The translations under genes were made by a program, and so were the position numbers. DNA of 64,000 nt, from positions 326,483 to 390,482 of the forward strand of contig NZ_VFPB01000001.1 in the NCBI RefSeq assembly GCF_006716465.1, read 5' to 3'. Position 1 is the stretch's first letter. Each line of letters starts with the position of its first letter. Shown here in pieces: positions 38,561-47,473 of the stretch. The notes below the pieces were generated by a model, which made no database searches, was not told the origin of the DNA, and was given only the letters and a program-made list of their open reading frames with translations. The DNA is from Pseudoxanthomonas sp. 3HH-4. GTDB taxonomy: Bacteria > Pseudomonadota > Gammaproteobacteria > Xanthomonadales > Xanthomonadaceae.

Positions 38561-40288
38561 TCAATGGCGGCCGATGCGGGCCTGTAGCAGGGTGCGCAGT
38601 TCGTACTTGTCGGCTTCGTCCAGGCCCATGCTGCGCTGTTTGGCCTGGAGTTCGTCCAGGCGCTGCTGCAGCATCTGCTTCTCCAGTTGCACGGCGGCAT
38701 CGAGGACTTCGAGACGCCAGTTCTCTTCGTCGCCGGGCAGGTCCTGCATCGCCAGCTTCTGCAGCGCGACGACTTCTTCGCGTTCGGCGAAATGCTCCAG
38801 CAGCACCCCGGTGGTGATATCGGGTCGCGCGTGCACCAGCGCGATCACCTCCAGCAGCAGATCCATGCCTGCCAGCCGCAACGCCGAGAAGCCATGCGTG
38901 GATTCGATCGACAACGCAAGCGCCGGCTTGTGCAGGAGCCGCACGATGATGCTGCGCACGAGGCTCGGCTTCTGGCCGGCCTGCGAAGGCGAAGGACGGC
39001 GTGCGGGCGCCGGCGCGGAGGGGACCGTGCTGCCGGCGCCTACGCCGGTGATCTCGGTGAGGCGTTGTCGCATCAGGTCGCCGAACGCACCATCCGGGAT
39101 CTGCGCGAGCAACGGGCGGGCACGCTCGGCCAGGCGCGCCTTGCCGTCTAGCGTGGACAGTTTGATGTCCTTGGCGAGTTCGTCGAAGAAGAACTGCGAC
39201 AGCGGCGTCGCCTGCTGCAGGCGCGCATCGAAGCCGGCCGCACCTTCCTGTCGCACGATGGTGTCGGGGTCTTCGCCATCGGGCAGGAACAGGAAGAAGG
39301 CCTGCCGTCCATCCTTCATGCGCGGCAGTACCGATTCCAGTGCGCGCCACGCCGCGCGCTGGCCCGCGGCGTCGCCGTCGAAGCAGAAATACACGTCGGG
39401 CGCGTTGCGGAACAGCAGCTCGGCGTGCTCCGGTGTGGTCGCCGTGCCCAGAGTGGCGACGGCTTCCTTCACCCCGAACTGGAACAGCGAGACCACGTCC
39501 ATGTAGCCCTCGACCACGACCAGCCGCGCGATCTTCTGGTTGGCCTGCTTTACCTGCCACAGGCCGTAGAGTTCGCGGCCCTTGTGAAACAGTGCGGTCT
39601 CGGGCGAGTTGAGGTACTTCGGGCCGTCATCCTTCTGCAGTACGCGGCCGCCGAAGGCGATCACGCGGCCGCGGCGGTCGTGGATGGGGAACATCACCCG
39701 GTCGCGGAATTTGTCGTAGACGTGGCCGCGGTCGTTCTTCGAGAACAGGCCGGCGCGGTCGAGCAGCTTCATCCGGCGCTCGTCGGTACCCAACGCATCC
39801 TTCAGCGCCGAATAGCCGTCCGGCGCATAGCCGATCATGAACTGCGTGCGGATCGCCGCATCCACGCCGCGGCCATCGAGATAGGCTTTGGCCTTGTCGC
39901 TGGTGTCCAGGTTGCGCTGGAAGAAGCGCGCCGCCGCTTCCAGCGCATTGAACAGGTCGCGGGTATCGTTGTTCTCGTTGCGCTGTTGCGTTTCGCGCGG
40001 CACTTCCATGCCGGTGCGGCGTGCCAGTTCCTCCACCGCATCGAGGAACTCGAGGCGGTCGTAGTTCATCAGGAACGACAACGCGGTGCCGTGCGCGCCG
40101 CAGCCGAAGCAGTGGTAGAACTGCTTGGTCGGCGATACCGTGAAGGACGGCGAGCGTTCGTCATGGAACGGGCAGCAGGCCGAGTATTCCTTGCCCTGCC
40201 GTTTCAGTGGCACGCGCCCCCCGACCACCTCGACGATATCCGTCCGGGCGAGCAGTTCGTCGATGAAGGCGTCGGGGATGCGGGCCAT
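38561..40288 (-). CDS. dnaG: DnaG, DNA primase
   Basis: A 575-residue replication primase. Zinc-binding Cys 39, His 42, Cys 60 and Cys 63 sit in CCPFHDERSPSF and FYHCFGCGAHG. The TOPRIM core shows LVVVEGYMDVVSL and YFCFDGDAAGQRAA. The C-terminal part (about 440-575) is the helicase-binding domain. It makes RNA primers at the fork with DnaB. The ATG at 40288 matches the family start (MARIPDAFIDELLARTDIVE). In many gammaproteobacteria it sits in rpsU-dnaG-rpoD; here rpoD does not follow. Confidence 0.97.
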   Translation of the reverse strand: MARIPDAFIDELLARTDIVEVVGGRVPLKRQGKEYSACCPFHDERSPSFTVSPTKQFYHCFGCGAHGTALSFLMNYDRLEFLDAVEELARRTGMEVPRETQQRNENNDTRDLFNALEAAARFFQRNLDTSDKAKAYLDGRGVDAAIRTQFMIGYAPDGYSALKDALGTDERRMKLLDRAGLFSKNDRGHVYDKFRDRVMFPIHDRRGRVIAFGGRVLQKDDGPKYLNSPETALFHKGRELYGLWQVKQANQKIARLVVVEGYMDVVSLFQFGVKEAVATLGTATTPEHAELLFRNAPDVYFCFDGDAAGQRAAWRALESVLPRMKDGRQAFFLFLPDGEDPDTIVRQEGAAGFDARLQQATPLSQFFFDELAKDIKLSTLDGKARLAERARPLLAQIPDGAFGDLMRQRLTEITGVGAGSTVPSAPAPARRPSPSQAGQKPSLVRSIIVRLLHKPALALSIESTHGFSALRLAGMDLLLEVIALVHARPDITTGVLLEHFAEREEVVALQKLAMQDLPGDEENWRLEVLDAAVQLEKQMLQQRLDELQAKQRSMGLDEADKYELRTLLQARIGRH

Positions 40289-40342
40289 GGATCGCATAGG
40301 ATGCCACGGCGGGGAGTCTGGCCGCCGCGTTACCATGCGGTC

Positions 40343-42043
40343 ATGCCTGTTGACGCCCCTTCCGATGACGCCCTGCTGGCGCAGTTGAGCGAGGCCATCG
40401 GCCGTGGCCATGTCCTGACGGGCGCCCGTGCCACGCGGCGGTACCGGAAGGGCTACCGCTTCGGCGACGGCCCGGTACTCGCCGTGGCGTGCCCGGGCAC
40501 GTTGCTGGAGCTGTGGCGGGTGTTGCAGGCCACGGTGGCGGCCGGCCGGATCGTGCTGTTGCAGGCGGCCAATACGGGCCTGACCGGGGGCTCCACCCCG
40601 GACGGTGACGATTATGATCGCGGCATCGTGCTGGTCAGCACGATGCGCCTCACCGGCGTGCAGTTGCTCGATGACGGTCGCCAGGCGGTGTGCTTGCCGG
40701 GCGCGACGCTGGACGTGCTGGAGAAGGTGCTTGCGCCGCTGGATCGCGAGCCGCATTCGGTGATCGGCTCTTCCTGCATCGGGGCGTCCGTACTCGGGGG
40801 GGTCTGCAACAACTCCGGTGGCGCGCTGGTGCGACGGGGGCCCGCGTACACCGAGCTGGCGTTGTATGCACAGCTGGGCGACGACCGGGTGTTGCGACTG
40901 GTCAACCACCTGGGCATCGCGCTCGGCGACACCCCGGAAGAAATCCTGACGCGGCTCCAGGCCGGGGACTATGCGCCGGATGCCATCACCCACGATCCGG
41001 CGCGCGCGGCGTCCGACCCGCACTATGCGGCGCACGTCCGGCACGTCGATGCGCCCACGCCCGCGCGCTACAACGCCGACCCCTCGCGCCTGCACGAGGC
41101 GTCCGGCTGTGCAGGACGATTGGCCGTGTTCGCGGTGCGCCTGGACACCTTCGAGAAAGAGGCCGCATCGGTCTTCTACATCGGCAGCAACGATCCGGAT
41201 GATCTCACCGGCGTGCGCCGCCACCTGCTGACGGCGTTCGAGCGCCTGCCGATCGCGGGCGAGTACCTGCATCGCGATGCTTTCGACATCGGTGACCGCT
41301 ACGGCAAGGACACCTTCCTGTTGATCGACCGCTTCGGCACCGACAGGGTGCCCGCGGCGTTCGCGCTGAAGAGTCGCGTGGATGGCTGGTGCGAGCGGTT
41401 CGGCCTGCGCGGCCTGGCGGACCGCGTGCTGCAGTCGGTCACCGCATGGCTGCCGGACCACCTGCCGCCACGGTTGCGCACCTACCGCGACCGCTACGAA
41501 CACCATCTGCTGCTGAAAGTCTCGCAGCGTGACGCGGACGCCACGCAAGCGTTCCTCGCCGACTTCTTCGCGCAGCGCGATGGCGCGTTCTTCGCCTGCG
41601 ATGCCGATGAGGGGCGCAAGGCGTTCCTGCTGCGCTTCGCCGTTGCCGGCGCGGCGGTGCGCTACCGCGCCGTGCATGCAGAACAGGTGGAGGATATCGT
41701 CGCGCTGGACGTCGCTCTGCGACGCGACGATCGCGCGTGGGTTGAGGTACTGCCGGCGGACGTCGCCGGCACGATGCTCGCGCGGCTCTACTACGGGCAC
41801 TTCTTCTGCCATGTCTTCCACCAGGATTACATCGTGAAGAAGGGCGTGGATCCCCTGGCCGTCGAACACCGGCTGTGGTCGCTGCTCGATGCACGCGGTG
41901 CCGAGTATCCAGCCGAGCACAACGTCGGCCATCTCTATCGCGCCAAGCCGGCGCTGACCGACTTCTATCGCCGTCTCGACCCCACCAATACCTTCAATCC
42001 GGGTATCGGAATGACCAGCAAGCATGCCGGGTGGAAGGAATGA
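40343..42043 (+). CDS. dld: Quinone-dependent D-lactate dehydrogenase (Dld type)
   Basis: A 566-residue FAD enzyme, the length of E. coli Dld (571). The FAD-binding PCMH motif is LLQAANTGLTGGSTPDGDDY (about 74-93), with GSSCIGASVLGGVCNNSGGA soon after, and a membrane-binding Dld-type C-terminal half containing GHFFCHVFHQDYIVKKG and PAEHNVGHLYRAKPAL. It oxidises D-lactate and passes electrons to quinone, linking to the oxidase chain. It sits divergent from dnaG and faces yihY. Confidence 0.93.
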   Translation: MPVDAPSDDALLAQLSEAIGRGHVLTGARATRRYRKGYRFGDGPVLAVACPGTLLELWRVLQATVAAGRIVLLQAANTGLTGGSTPDGDDYDRGIVLVSTMRLTGVQLLDDGRQAVCLPGATLDVLEKVLAPLDREPHSVIGSSCIGASVLGGVCNNSGGALVRRGPAYTELALYAQLGDDRVLRLVNHLGIALGDTPEEILTRLQAGDYAPDAITHDPARAASDPHYAAHVRHVDAPTPARYNADPSRLHEASGCAGRLAVFAVRLDTFEKEAASVFYIGSNDPDDLTGVRRHLLTAFERLPIAGEYLHRDAFDIGDRYGKDTFLLIDRFGTDRVPAAFALKSRVDGWCERFGLRGLADRVLQSVTAWLPDHLPPRLRTYRDRYEHHLLLKVSQRDADATQAFLADFFAQRDGAFFACDADEGRKAFLLRFAVAGAAVRYRAVHAEQVEDIVALDVALRRDDRAWVEVLPADVAGTMLARLYYGHFFCHVFHQDYIVKKGVDPLAVEHRLWSLLDARGAEYPAEHNVGHLYRAKPALTDFYRRLDPTNTFNPGIGMTSKHAGWKE

Positions 42044-42067
42044 GCGGAGAGGTGCGGGCGAACGTCC

Positions 42068-42940
42068 TCACGCCTCGCTCCTCGCCCTCCGCTCATCGAT
42101 CACCGCCGTGATCAGCGCGCCGGCGAAGAACACCACGCTGGCGTAGTAGATCCACACCAGCAGCAGGACCAGCGCACCCATCGAGCCGTACGCGCTGCCG
42201 GGTGCGGCTTCGGCAAGGTACAGGCCGATCAGGTAGCGGCCGGTTGCGAACAGCAGCGCAGTGATCGCGCCGCCGAGAAACGCCTGCCGCCACGCGACGC
42301 GACGGTCCGGCAGGTAGTGGTAGAAGAAGGCGAACGCCAGCGCGTACAGAAGCAGTGTCGTCGTATAGCCAAGCGCGGGCAGCAGTGAGGGCAGGCGGGC
42401 GAAGACCACCTGCAACGCGGTGGTGGCGACCATCGACACGACCAGCAGGAAGCCGATCGCCAACACGACGCCGAGCGAGAACACCCGTTTTTTCACCCAT
42501 GCGAGCGGACCATCGAGCCGCTGGGCGTCGGTTCGGAAAATCAGGTTCAGCGCGCCCTGCAACTGCGCGAACACCACCGTGGCGCCGACAAACAAGAGCG
42601 AGGTGCTCCACCAGCCCGCCAGCGATCCGACGTCCGGCCGTTCGCTGGCGTTGCGGATCACCGTCTCGGCGACCGTGGCGGCGCTGGGGCCCGCCAGTTG
42701 GTGGATCTGATCGAGCAGCGACTGCTGCGCCGGCGGGTAGAGCGAGGCGGTCAGCCACAGCAGCAGGACCAGCAGCGGCGCCAGCGACAGCAGCGCGTAG
42801 AACGACAGCGACGCGGCCTGCGTCATCAGATCGGTCTCGATGAAGCGCCGCACCAGCGCGATGGGCAGGCTGCGACGGACGCATTCGCCGGCATCGCGCG
42901 CCCATGTGCTCAGCGCGCCGAAGGGGGTTCGATGTTCCAT
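42068..42940 (-). CDS. YihY/BrkB-family inner-membrane protein
   Basis: A 290-residue protein with six helices. The family signature is near the N-terminus (LMTQAASLSFYALLSLAPLLVLLLW) and helices end with GALVLLLVWIYYASVVFFAGALITAV. Once annotated as ribonuclease BN, which has been shown to be a different gene, the family has no agreed function. It lies 58 bases after the GNAT gene on the same strand. Confidence 0.92.
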   Translation of the reverse strand: MEHRTPFGALSTWARDAGECVRRSLPIALVRRFIETDLMTQAASLSFYALLSLAPLLVLLLWLTASLYPPAQQSLLDQIHQLAGPSAATVAETVIRNASERPDVGSLAGWWSTSLLFVGATVVFAQLQGALNLIFRTDAQRLDGPLAWVKKRVFSLGVVLAIGFLLVVSMVATTALQVVFARLPSLLPALGYTTTLLLYALAFAFFYHYLPDRRVAWRQAFLGGAITALLFATGRYLIGLYLAEAAPGSAYGSMGALVLLLVWIYYASVVFFAGALITAVIDERRARSEA

Positions 42941-42998
42941 GCGCCGAGCGTGGCGCGGGGCGTGTCAGCAGTTCGTTATGGCGGCGTGTCCGCCATGT

Positions 42999-43493
42999 TC
43001 ACGCATCGCCGCGCGCGAGTGCCAGCAGCGCATCGCCGCTGACGCGCTGCACGGTCCATTCGTCCAGGCCCACCGCGCCGAGGCTTCGGTAGAAGCGGAT
43101 CGCGGGTTCGTTCCAGTCCAGCACCGACCATTCGAAGCGGCCGCAGCCACGTGCCACGGCCAGTTGTGCCAGATGCACCATCAGCCGCCTGCCAATGCCG
43201 AGCCCGCGGGAGTGCGGCACCACGAAGAGGTCTTCGAGGTACAGGCCGGGTTGGCCGAGGAAGGTCGAGAACGAGTGGAAGAACAGGGCGAAGCCGGCGG
43301 GCGTGCCATCGGCCTCGGCGATCACAACTTCGGCGGCAGGGCGTTCGCCGAACAGGTGCGTTTCGAGCAAGGCTGGCGTGGCGACGGCTTCGTGCGCGAG
43401 CTTTTCGTACTCGGCCAGGCCGCGGATGAAGGCGAGGATCTGCGGGATGTCGGCGCGGGTGGCCGGGCGCAGGGTGATGGCGGGGGTATCCAT
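42999..43493 (-). CDS. GNAT-family N-acetyltransferase
   Basis: A 164-residue GNAT. N-terminal ITLRPATRADIPQILAFIR starts motif C; the acetyl-CoA P-loop is RGLGIGRRLMVHLAQLA (Q/RxxGxG/A). YLEDLFVVPHSRG and FEWSVLDWNEPAIRFYRSLGA resemble the diamine acetyltransferase (SpeG/SAT) subgroup, so polyamines are a possible substrate. It sits 59 bases after yqeY in the same direction. Confidence 0.88.
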   Translation of the reverse strand: MDTPAITLRPATRADIPQILAFIRGLAEYEKLAHEAVATPALLETHLFGERPAAEVVIAEADGTPAGFALFFHSFSTFLGQPGLYLEDLFVVPHSRGLGIGRRLMVHLAQLAVARGCGRFEWSVLDWNEPAIRFYRSLGAVGLDEWTVQRVSGDALLALARGDA

Positions 43494-43552
43494 GGCGCGA
43501 GGATGCCACGGATGGGGCGTGGCGCCAGGATGCCTGGCGCCACGCGGCGGGT

Positions 43553-43999
43553 TCAGCCCGCGAGCTTCTTCTTGATCAGGGCGGACACCTGGCCCATGTC
43601 GGCCTGGCCAGCGAGGCGCGGCTTCAGCACGCCCATCAGCTTGCCCATGTCGGCCGGGCCGGTGGCCCCGATCTCGGCGATGGCGGCTTCGATGGCGGCC
43701 AGGATCTCGGCTTCGCCCAGCTTGGCCGGCAGGTAGGCTTCGATCACCACGATCTCGGCGCGCTCGATGGCGGCCAGGTCCTCGCGGCTGGCGGCTTCGA
43801 ACTGGGTCACCGAATCCTTGCGCTGCTTGACCATCTTTTCCAGCACGGCCAGCACGGCGGCGTCATCCAGTTCGATGCGCTCGTCCACCTCGCGCTGCTT
43901 GATGGCGGCATTGATCAGGCGGATGACCGCCAGGCGGTCCTTCTCGCCAGCCTTCATGGCGGCCTTCATGTCGTCGGTGAGCTGCTGTTTCAGGGACAT
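43553..43999 (-). CDS. yqeY: GatB/YqeY domain protein
   Basis: A 148-residue, mostly helical protein similar to the tail domain of GatB. Landmarks: DDMKAAMKAGEKDRLAVIRL, IKQREVDERIE, IEAYLPAKLGEAEI and MGKLMGVLKPRLAGQADMG. Members are thought to contact tRNA; exact role unknown. Adjacent rpsU (110 bases upstream on the same strand) is the usual partner. The start at 43999 gives the standard MSLKQQLTDDMK. Confidence 0.93.
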   Translation of the reverse strand: MSLKQQLTDDMKAAMKAGEKDRLAVIRLINAAIKQREVDERIELDDAAVLAVLEKMVKQRKDSVTQFEAASREDLAAIERAEIVVIEAYLPAKLGEAEILAAIEAAIAEIGATGPADMGKLMGVLKPRLAGQADMGQVSALIKKKLAG

Positions 44000-44050
44000 G
44001 GTGTGCTCCGGGGGAACATGTAGGGGCGTGGCACGGGGTCGTGAAACGCC

Positions 44051-44090
44051 AAAAACACAAAAAGCCGGCAACGCTCGCGCGTGCCGGCTT
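44051..44090 (-). terminator. Terminator after rpsU
   Basis: On the minus strand AGCCGGCA and TGCCGGCT pair as an 8-bp stem around an 11-base loop, followed by a T-rich tail (TTTTGTGTTTTT). It lies between rpsU and yqeY and could attenuate rather than stop transcription into yqeY. Confidence 0.75.
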
Positions 44091-44108
44091 CGTGCGAAGC
44101 GACGCGGC

Positions 44109-44324
44109 TCAGTACAGGCGCTGGCGCTTGGTGACGTCGCGCGAGCTGCGGCGCAGCTGGCGCTTCACCGCAGCGGCGGCCTTGCGCTTGCGCTCCTGGG
44201 TCGGCTTCTCATAGAACTCGCGCTTGCGGGTTTCGGCCAGGACGCCGGCCTTCTCGCAGGTGCGCTTGAAGCGACGCAGCGCAAACTCAAACGGCTCGTT
44301 TTCGCGGACTTTGACGCTGGGCAT
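44109..44324 (-). CDS. rpsU: 30S ribosomal protein S21
   Basis: A 71-residue basic protein: [37 protein letters not shown] and a C-terminal KRQRLY, the standard S21 of gammaproteobacteria. S21 supports start-site selection in translation initiation. A clear sigma-70 promoter sits ~50 bases upstream. Confidence 0.98.
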
Positions 44325-44373
44325 ACGTAATCTCGGTGAAGTAAACGGCCCGGGCATGCCGGGTGAGCCGCGT

Positions 44374-44401
44374 ATTATAGCGGCTGACTCCGGCGCTGCA
44401 A
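44374..44401 (-). promoter_or_regulatory. Sigma-70 promoter for rpsU
   Basis: On the minus strand a perfect -10 TATAAT (44374-44379) and a -35 TTGCAG (44396-44401) with a 16-base spacer. Predicted transcript starts near 44367, giving a leader of about 43 bases. Confidence 0.75.
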
Positions 44402-44446
44402 CCCACCCGGCTTGTCCCTGCCCTCCAGGAGCCCCAGATCCCCGTC

Positions 44447-45508
44447 ATGAAAGTCCTCGGCATCGAAACCAGCTGCGACGAAACCGGCGTGGCCGTCTAC
44501 GACACCGGCCCCGTATCAAGTACGGGGCCGGCTCTGTCCGGCGCCGCGGGTCTGCGCGCCCACGCGGTCTACAGCCAGATTGCCCTGCACGCCGAATACG
44601 GCGGGGTGGTGCCCGAGCTGGCCAGCCGCGACCACGTCCGCAAGCTGCTGCCGCTGATCCGCCAGACCTTGGCCGAAGCCGGCCTGACCACGGCGGACCT
44701 GGATGGCGTGGCCTATACCGCCGGACCCGGACTGGTCGGTGCGCTGCTGGTCGGGGCCGGGGTGGCCCGCTCTCTGGCATGGGCGCTGGATGTTCCTGCC
44801 GTCGGCGTCCATCACATGGAAGGCCATCTGCTGGCCCCGCTGATGGAAGATGATCCGCCGGAAGCGCCGTTCGTCGCCCTGCTGGTTTCCGGCGGGCATA
44901 CCCAGCTGGTGGCGGTGGATGCCATCGGCCGGTACCGGCTGCTGGGTGAAACGCTGGACGATGCGGCCGGCGAAGCCTTCGACAAGACCGCCAAGATGAT
45001 GGGGCTGCCCTATCCTGGCGGCCCGCAGCTGGCTGCGCTGGCGGAAAGAGGCACGCCGGGCCGATTCAAGTTCGCCCGGCCGATGACCGACCGCCCGGGC
45101 CTGGATTTCAGCTTCTCCGGCCTGAAGACGCAGGTTCTGCTGGCCTGGCGCGACAGCGACCAGTCCGAACAGACCCGTGCCGACATCGCGCGCGGATTCG
45201 AGGATGCGGTGGTCGACACGCTGGCGATCAAGTGCGGGCGTGCACTGGATGCGGCCGGCAGCGATGTCATCGTCATTGCCGGCGGCGTGGGCGCCAACAA
45301 GCGCCTGCGCGCCAGGCTGCAGGAGATCGCGGCGAAGCGCGGTGGCCGTGCCTGCTTCCCGCGCCCGTCGCTGTGCACCGACAACGGCGCGATGATCGCG
45401 TTCGCCGGCGCGCTGCGGCTGGAAGCGGGCCAGCACGAGACCGCGGAAGTGAAGGTCACGCCACGCTGGGACATGGCGGCGCTTGCGCCCGTGATTCGGA
45501 ACTTGTGA
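44447..45508 (+). CDS. tsaD: TsaD, tRNA N6-threonylcarbamoyladenosine (t6A) transferase subunit, with an in-frame insertion
   Basis: A 353-residue protein transferring threonylcarbamoyl to A37 of tRNA. Metal ligands His 123 and His 127 are in [24 protein letters not shown] and [12 protein letters not shown] complete the ASKHA site. Residues 20-31 ([12 protein letters not shown]) have no counterpart in E. coli TsaD, whose histidines are numbered 111 and 115, so about 12 residues (36 bases) are extra. That insert contains a perfect inverted repeat (44505-44531). Divergent from rpsU, its usual neighbour. Confidence 0.96.
   Translation: MKVLGIETSCDETGVAVYDTGPVSSTGPALSGAAGLRAHAVYSQIALHAEYGGVVPELASRDHVRKLLPLIRQTLAEAGLTTADLDGVAYTAGPGLVGALLVGAGVARSLAWALDVPAVGVHHMEGHLLAPLMEDDPPEAPFVALLVSGGHTQLVAVDAIGRYRLLGETLDDAAGEAFDKTAKMMGLPYPGGPQLAALAERGTPGRFKFARPMTDRPGLDFSFSGLKTQVLLAWRDSDQSEQTRADIARGFEDAVVDTLAIKCGRALDAAGSDVIVIAGGVGANKRLRARLQEIAAKRGGRACFPRPSLCTDNGAMIAFAGALRLEAGQHETAEVKVTPRWDMAALAPVIRNL
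44505..44531. repeat. Perfect palindrome inside tsaD
   Basis: Arms CCGGCCCCGTA and TACGGGGCCGG are exactly complementary across a 5-base TCAAG loop. The element lies within coding sequence and corresponds to the extra residues in TsaD. Confidence 0.9.
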
Positions 45509-45584
45509 TTCGTGATTGGTAAAAGCCGGTACTCCACGTAGCCTGTGTCCCATCAATCACCAATCATCTATCCGGCTTTCATCC

Positions 45585-45944
45585 ATGGACACCGTTTTCA
45601 TCGAAGACCTGCGCATCGAGACCGTCATCGGCATCTACGACTGGGAGCGCGAAATCCGCCAGACCGTGGCATTGGACGTGGAGATGGCATTCGACAACCG
45701 CGTGCCCGCCGCCCGCGACGACATCGCGCTCACGCTGGACTACAAGGCGGTGTCGAAGCGGCTGATCTCCTTCGTGGAGGAAGCTAACTTCGGACTGGTG
45801 GAGACGTTGGCGGAACGGTGTGCGGCGATCATCCGCGATGAGTTCGGCGTGGCCTGGGTGCGATTGAAGCTGAGCAAGCCCGGCGCAGTCACCGGCGCGC
45901 GCAACGTCGGCGTGCTGATCGAACGCGGCACGCGTCCGGCCTGA
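45585..45944 (+). CDS. folB: Dihydroneopterin aldolase
   Basis: A 119-residue enzyme of folate synthesis releasing glycolaldehyde from dihydroneopterin. Landmarks: FIEDLRIETVIGIYDWEREI, LDYKAVSKRLISFVEEANFGLVETLAE (substrate Glu) and VRLKLSKPGAVTGARNVGV with the catalytic Lys. The ATG at 45585 has no obvious Shine-Dalgarno; the short gap after tsaD contains degenerate GTGATT/CAATCA inverted sequence. folK follows 4 bases later. Confidence 0.95.
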   Translation: MDTVFIEDLRIETVIGIYDWEREIRQTVALDVEMAFDNRVPAARDDIALTLDYKAVSKRLISFVEEANFGLVETLAERCAAIIRDEFGVAWVRLKLSKPGAVTGARNVGVLIERGTRPA

Positions 45945-45948
45945 CGTC

Positions 45949-46446
45949 ATGGGAACCGCCTACCTGAGCCTGGGCAGCAACGTCGAGCCCGAACGCCACC
46001 TGCGTGCTGCCATCGCTGCGCTGCGCGAACGCTTCGGTGCGGTGACGCTGTCGCCGATCTACCGCACGCGCTCGGTCGGCTTCGATGGCACCGACTTCCT
46101 CAACGCCGCCGCCGTGATCGACAGCGAGCTGGATCCGCTCGCATTGAACGACTGGTTGCATGCGCTCGAAGACGCGCACGGCCGCGACCGCAGCGGTCCG
46201 CGCTTCTCCGACCGCACGCTCGACATCGATATCGTGTTCTACGACGACCTGGTGATGCAGGGGCCGGGCAACCTGCGCCTGCCGCGCGACGAACTGAAGC
46301 ATGCCTTCGTGCTGCTGCCGCTGGCCGACATCGCGCCCGACATGGTCGATCCGCGCAGCGGACGCACGCTCGCGGCGCTGTGGCACGAACACCCGGAACA
46401 CGACGCACCACCGCAGGCCGTCCCGCTGGACAAGGCAACCCCGTAG
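45949..46446 (+). CDS. folK: HPPK, 2-amino-4-hydroxy-6-hydroxymethyldihydropteridine pyrophosphokinase
   Basis: A 165-residue enzyme adding pyrophosphate to hydroxymethyl-dihydropterin. LSLGSNVEPERHLRAAIAAL begins the fold, FLNAAAVIDSEL follows, and the signature GPRFSDRTLDIDIVFYDD holds the Mg-binding Asp pair. LRLPRDELKHAFVLLPLADIAP matches the family. Next step after folB in the same pathway, 4 bases apart. Its TAG stop is inside a GTAG palindromic repeat. Confidence 0.95.
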   Translation: MGTAYLSLGSNVEPERHLRAAIAALRERFGAVTLSPIYRTRSVGFDGTDFLNAAAVIDSELDPLALNDWLHALEDAHGRDRSGPRFSDRTLDIDIVFYDDLVMQGPGNLRLPRDELKHAFVLLPLADIAPDMVDPRSGRTLAALWHEHPEHDAPPQAVPLDKATP

Positions 46447-46466
46447 AGCCGGGTTTGCTCGGCTCA
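46443..46466. repeat. GTAG palindromic repeat at the folK stop
   Basis: GTAGAGCCGGGTTTGCTCGGCT, a GTAG tetranucleotide followed by a hairpin (GAGCCG / CGGCTC), the form of the GTAG repeats known from Stenotrophomonas. A second perfect palindrome, GGAGCATGCTCC, lies near 46504-46515 before the facing reductase gene. Confidence 0.75.
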
Positions 46467-46548
46467 GCGACCCTTCCGGGGGCCCCGGGCTCGACGGCGG
46501 AGCGGAGCATGCTCCGCCCCACAGAGACGGCCGGTGAGGGTTCCGGGC

Positions 46549-47289
46549 TCAGCCGATCGAGCGCCCGCCGTCCACGTGGATCACCTGGCCGGTGATATAG
46601 CCGGCGGCGTCCCCCAGCAGCCACGCCACGGTGCCGGCGATGTCATCCGGATTCCCGGCGCGGCCCATCGGCGTCAACGCCAGCAAGCGCGCCTGCACGT
46701 CGGGATCGATCCCGGCGTCCGGCCACAGGATCGCGCCGGGCGACACCGCATTCACCCGCACATCCGGTGCCAGCGACACCGCGAGTCCACGCGAAACGGC
46801 CAGCAGCGCTGCCTTGGATGCGGCATACACCGCCAGGTCAGCGCGTGGCTTTTCGGCATAGATGTCGGCGATGTTGATGATCGAGCCGCGCGCGGCGCGC
46901 AGGTGCGGCGCTGCCGCTTGCGACAGGAAGAACGGCGCGCGCGCGTTCACCGCGAACAAGTCTTCCCACTGCGCCGGCGTGGCGGTGCCGGCCGGCGTGG
47001 GATAGAACGCCGATGCGTTGTTGACCAGCGCGTCCAGGCGGCCGAAGTGGCCCACGGTCTTCGCCACCAGTTCGGGCAGGCGGTCGAACACGGCCAGGTC
47101 CCCCTGCAGTATCAGGGTGCTGCCGCTGCGCGTCGTTTCCAGCTCTTCTACCAGCGAGCGCATGTCGTCGATCGAGCCGCGGTAGTGCAGGGCGAGGTTG
47201 CAGCCTTCCGCGTGCAGCCGTCGCGCGATGGCCGCGCCCACGCGACGGGCGGCACCGGTGACCAGGACGACACGACGCGGTGTGGGCAT
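46549..47289 (-). CDS. Pteridine reductase (FolM/PTR1-like SDR)
   Basis: A 246-residue short-chain dehydrogenase. Its cofactor motif is TGAARRVGAAIARRL, where Arg replaces the glycine of classical SDRs (TGxxxRxG), the mark of pteridine reductases. Catalytic YAASK and ADIYAEKPRADL follow. Such enzymes reduce dihydrobiopterin or dihydrofolate with NADPH. It faces folK, so the location supports a folate/pterin role. ATG at 47289 begins the cofactor strand. Confidence 0.85.
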   Translation of the reverse strand: MPTPRRVVLVTGAARRVGAAIARRLHAEGCNLALHYRGSIDDMRSLVEELETTRSGSTLILQGDLAVFDRLPELVAKTVGHFGRLDALVNNASAFYPTPAGTATPAQWEDLFAVNARAPFFLSQAAAPHLRAARGSIINIADIYAEKPRADLAVYAASKAALLAVSRGLAVSLAPDVRVNAVSPGAILWPDAGIDPDVQARLLALTPMGRAGNPDDIAGTVAWLLGDAAGYITGQVIHVDGGRSIG

Positions 47290-47473
47290 GACGGATTCCA
47301 GGACGGGAGCCGGCATTGTCCCTGCTTTGCACCGGAATGGCGCAATCAGGCGGCCAAGAATGTGAGTCGAATCCATGCCGTCGCGGAAGCTTGACGACGT
47401 GCACGGTTAGCGTGCATGTTGCGATGCATCACCCTTCGCCGGATACGCCGGCCAGGGACAACGGAAAGGGCGA

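Noticed and set aside
39425-42025. Very long open frames on both strands across dnaG and the D-lactate dehydrogenase gene
   Set aside because: High GC content removes stop codons in antisense frames. Only the recognised proteins have motifs; upstream extensions of each are the antisense of the other.
45509-45584. Inverted GTGATT/CAATCA sequence between tsaD and folB as a terminator
   Set aside because: The match is imperfect and there is no T-run; the genes are likely co-transcribed.
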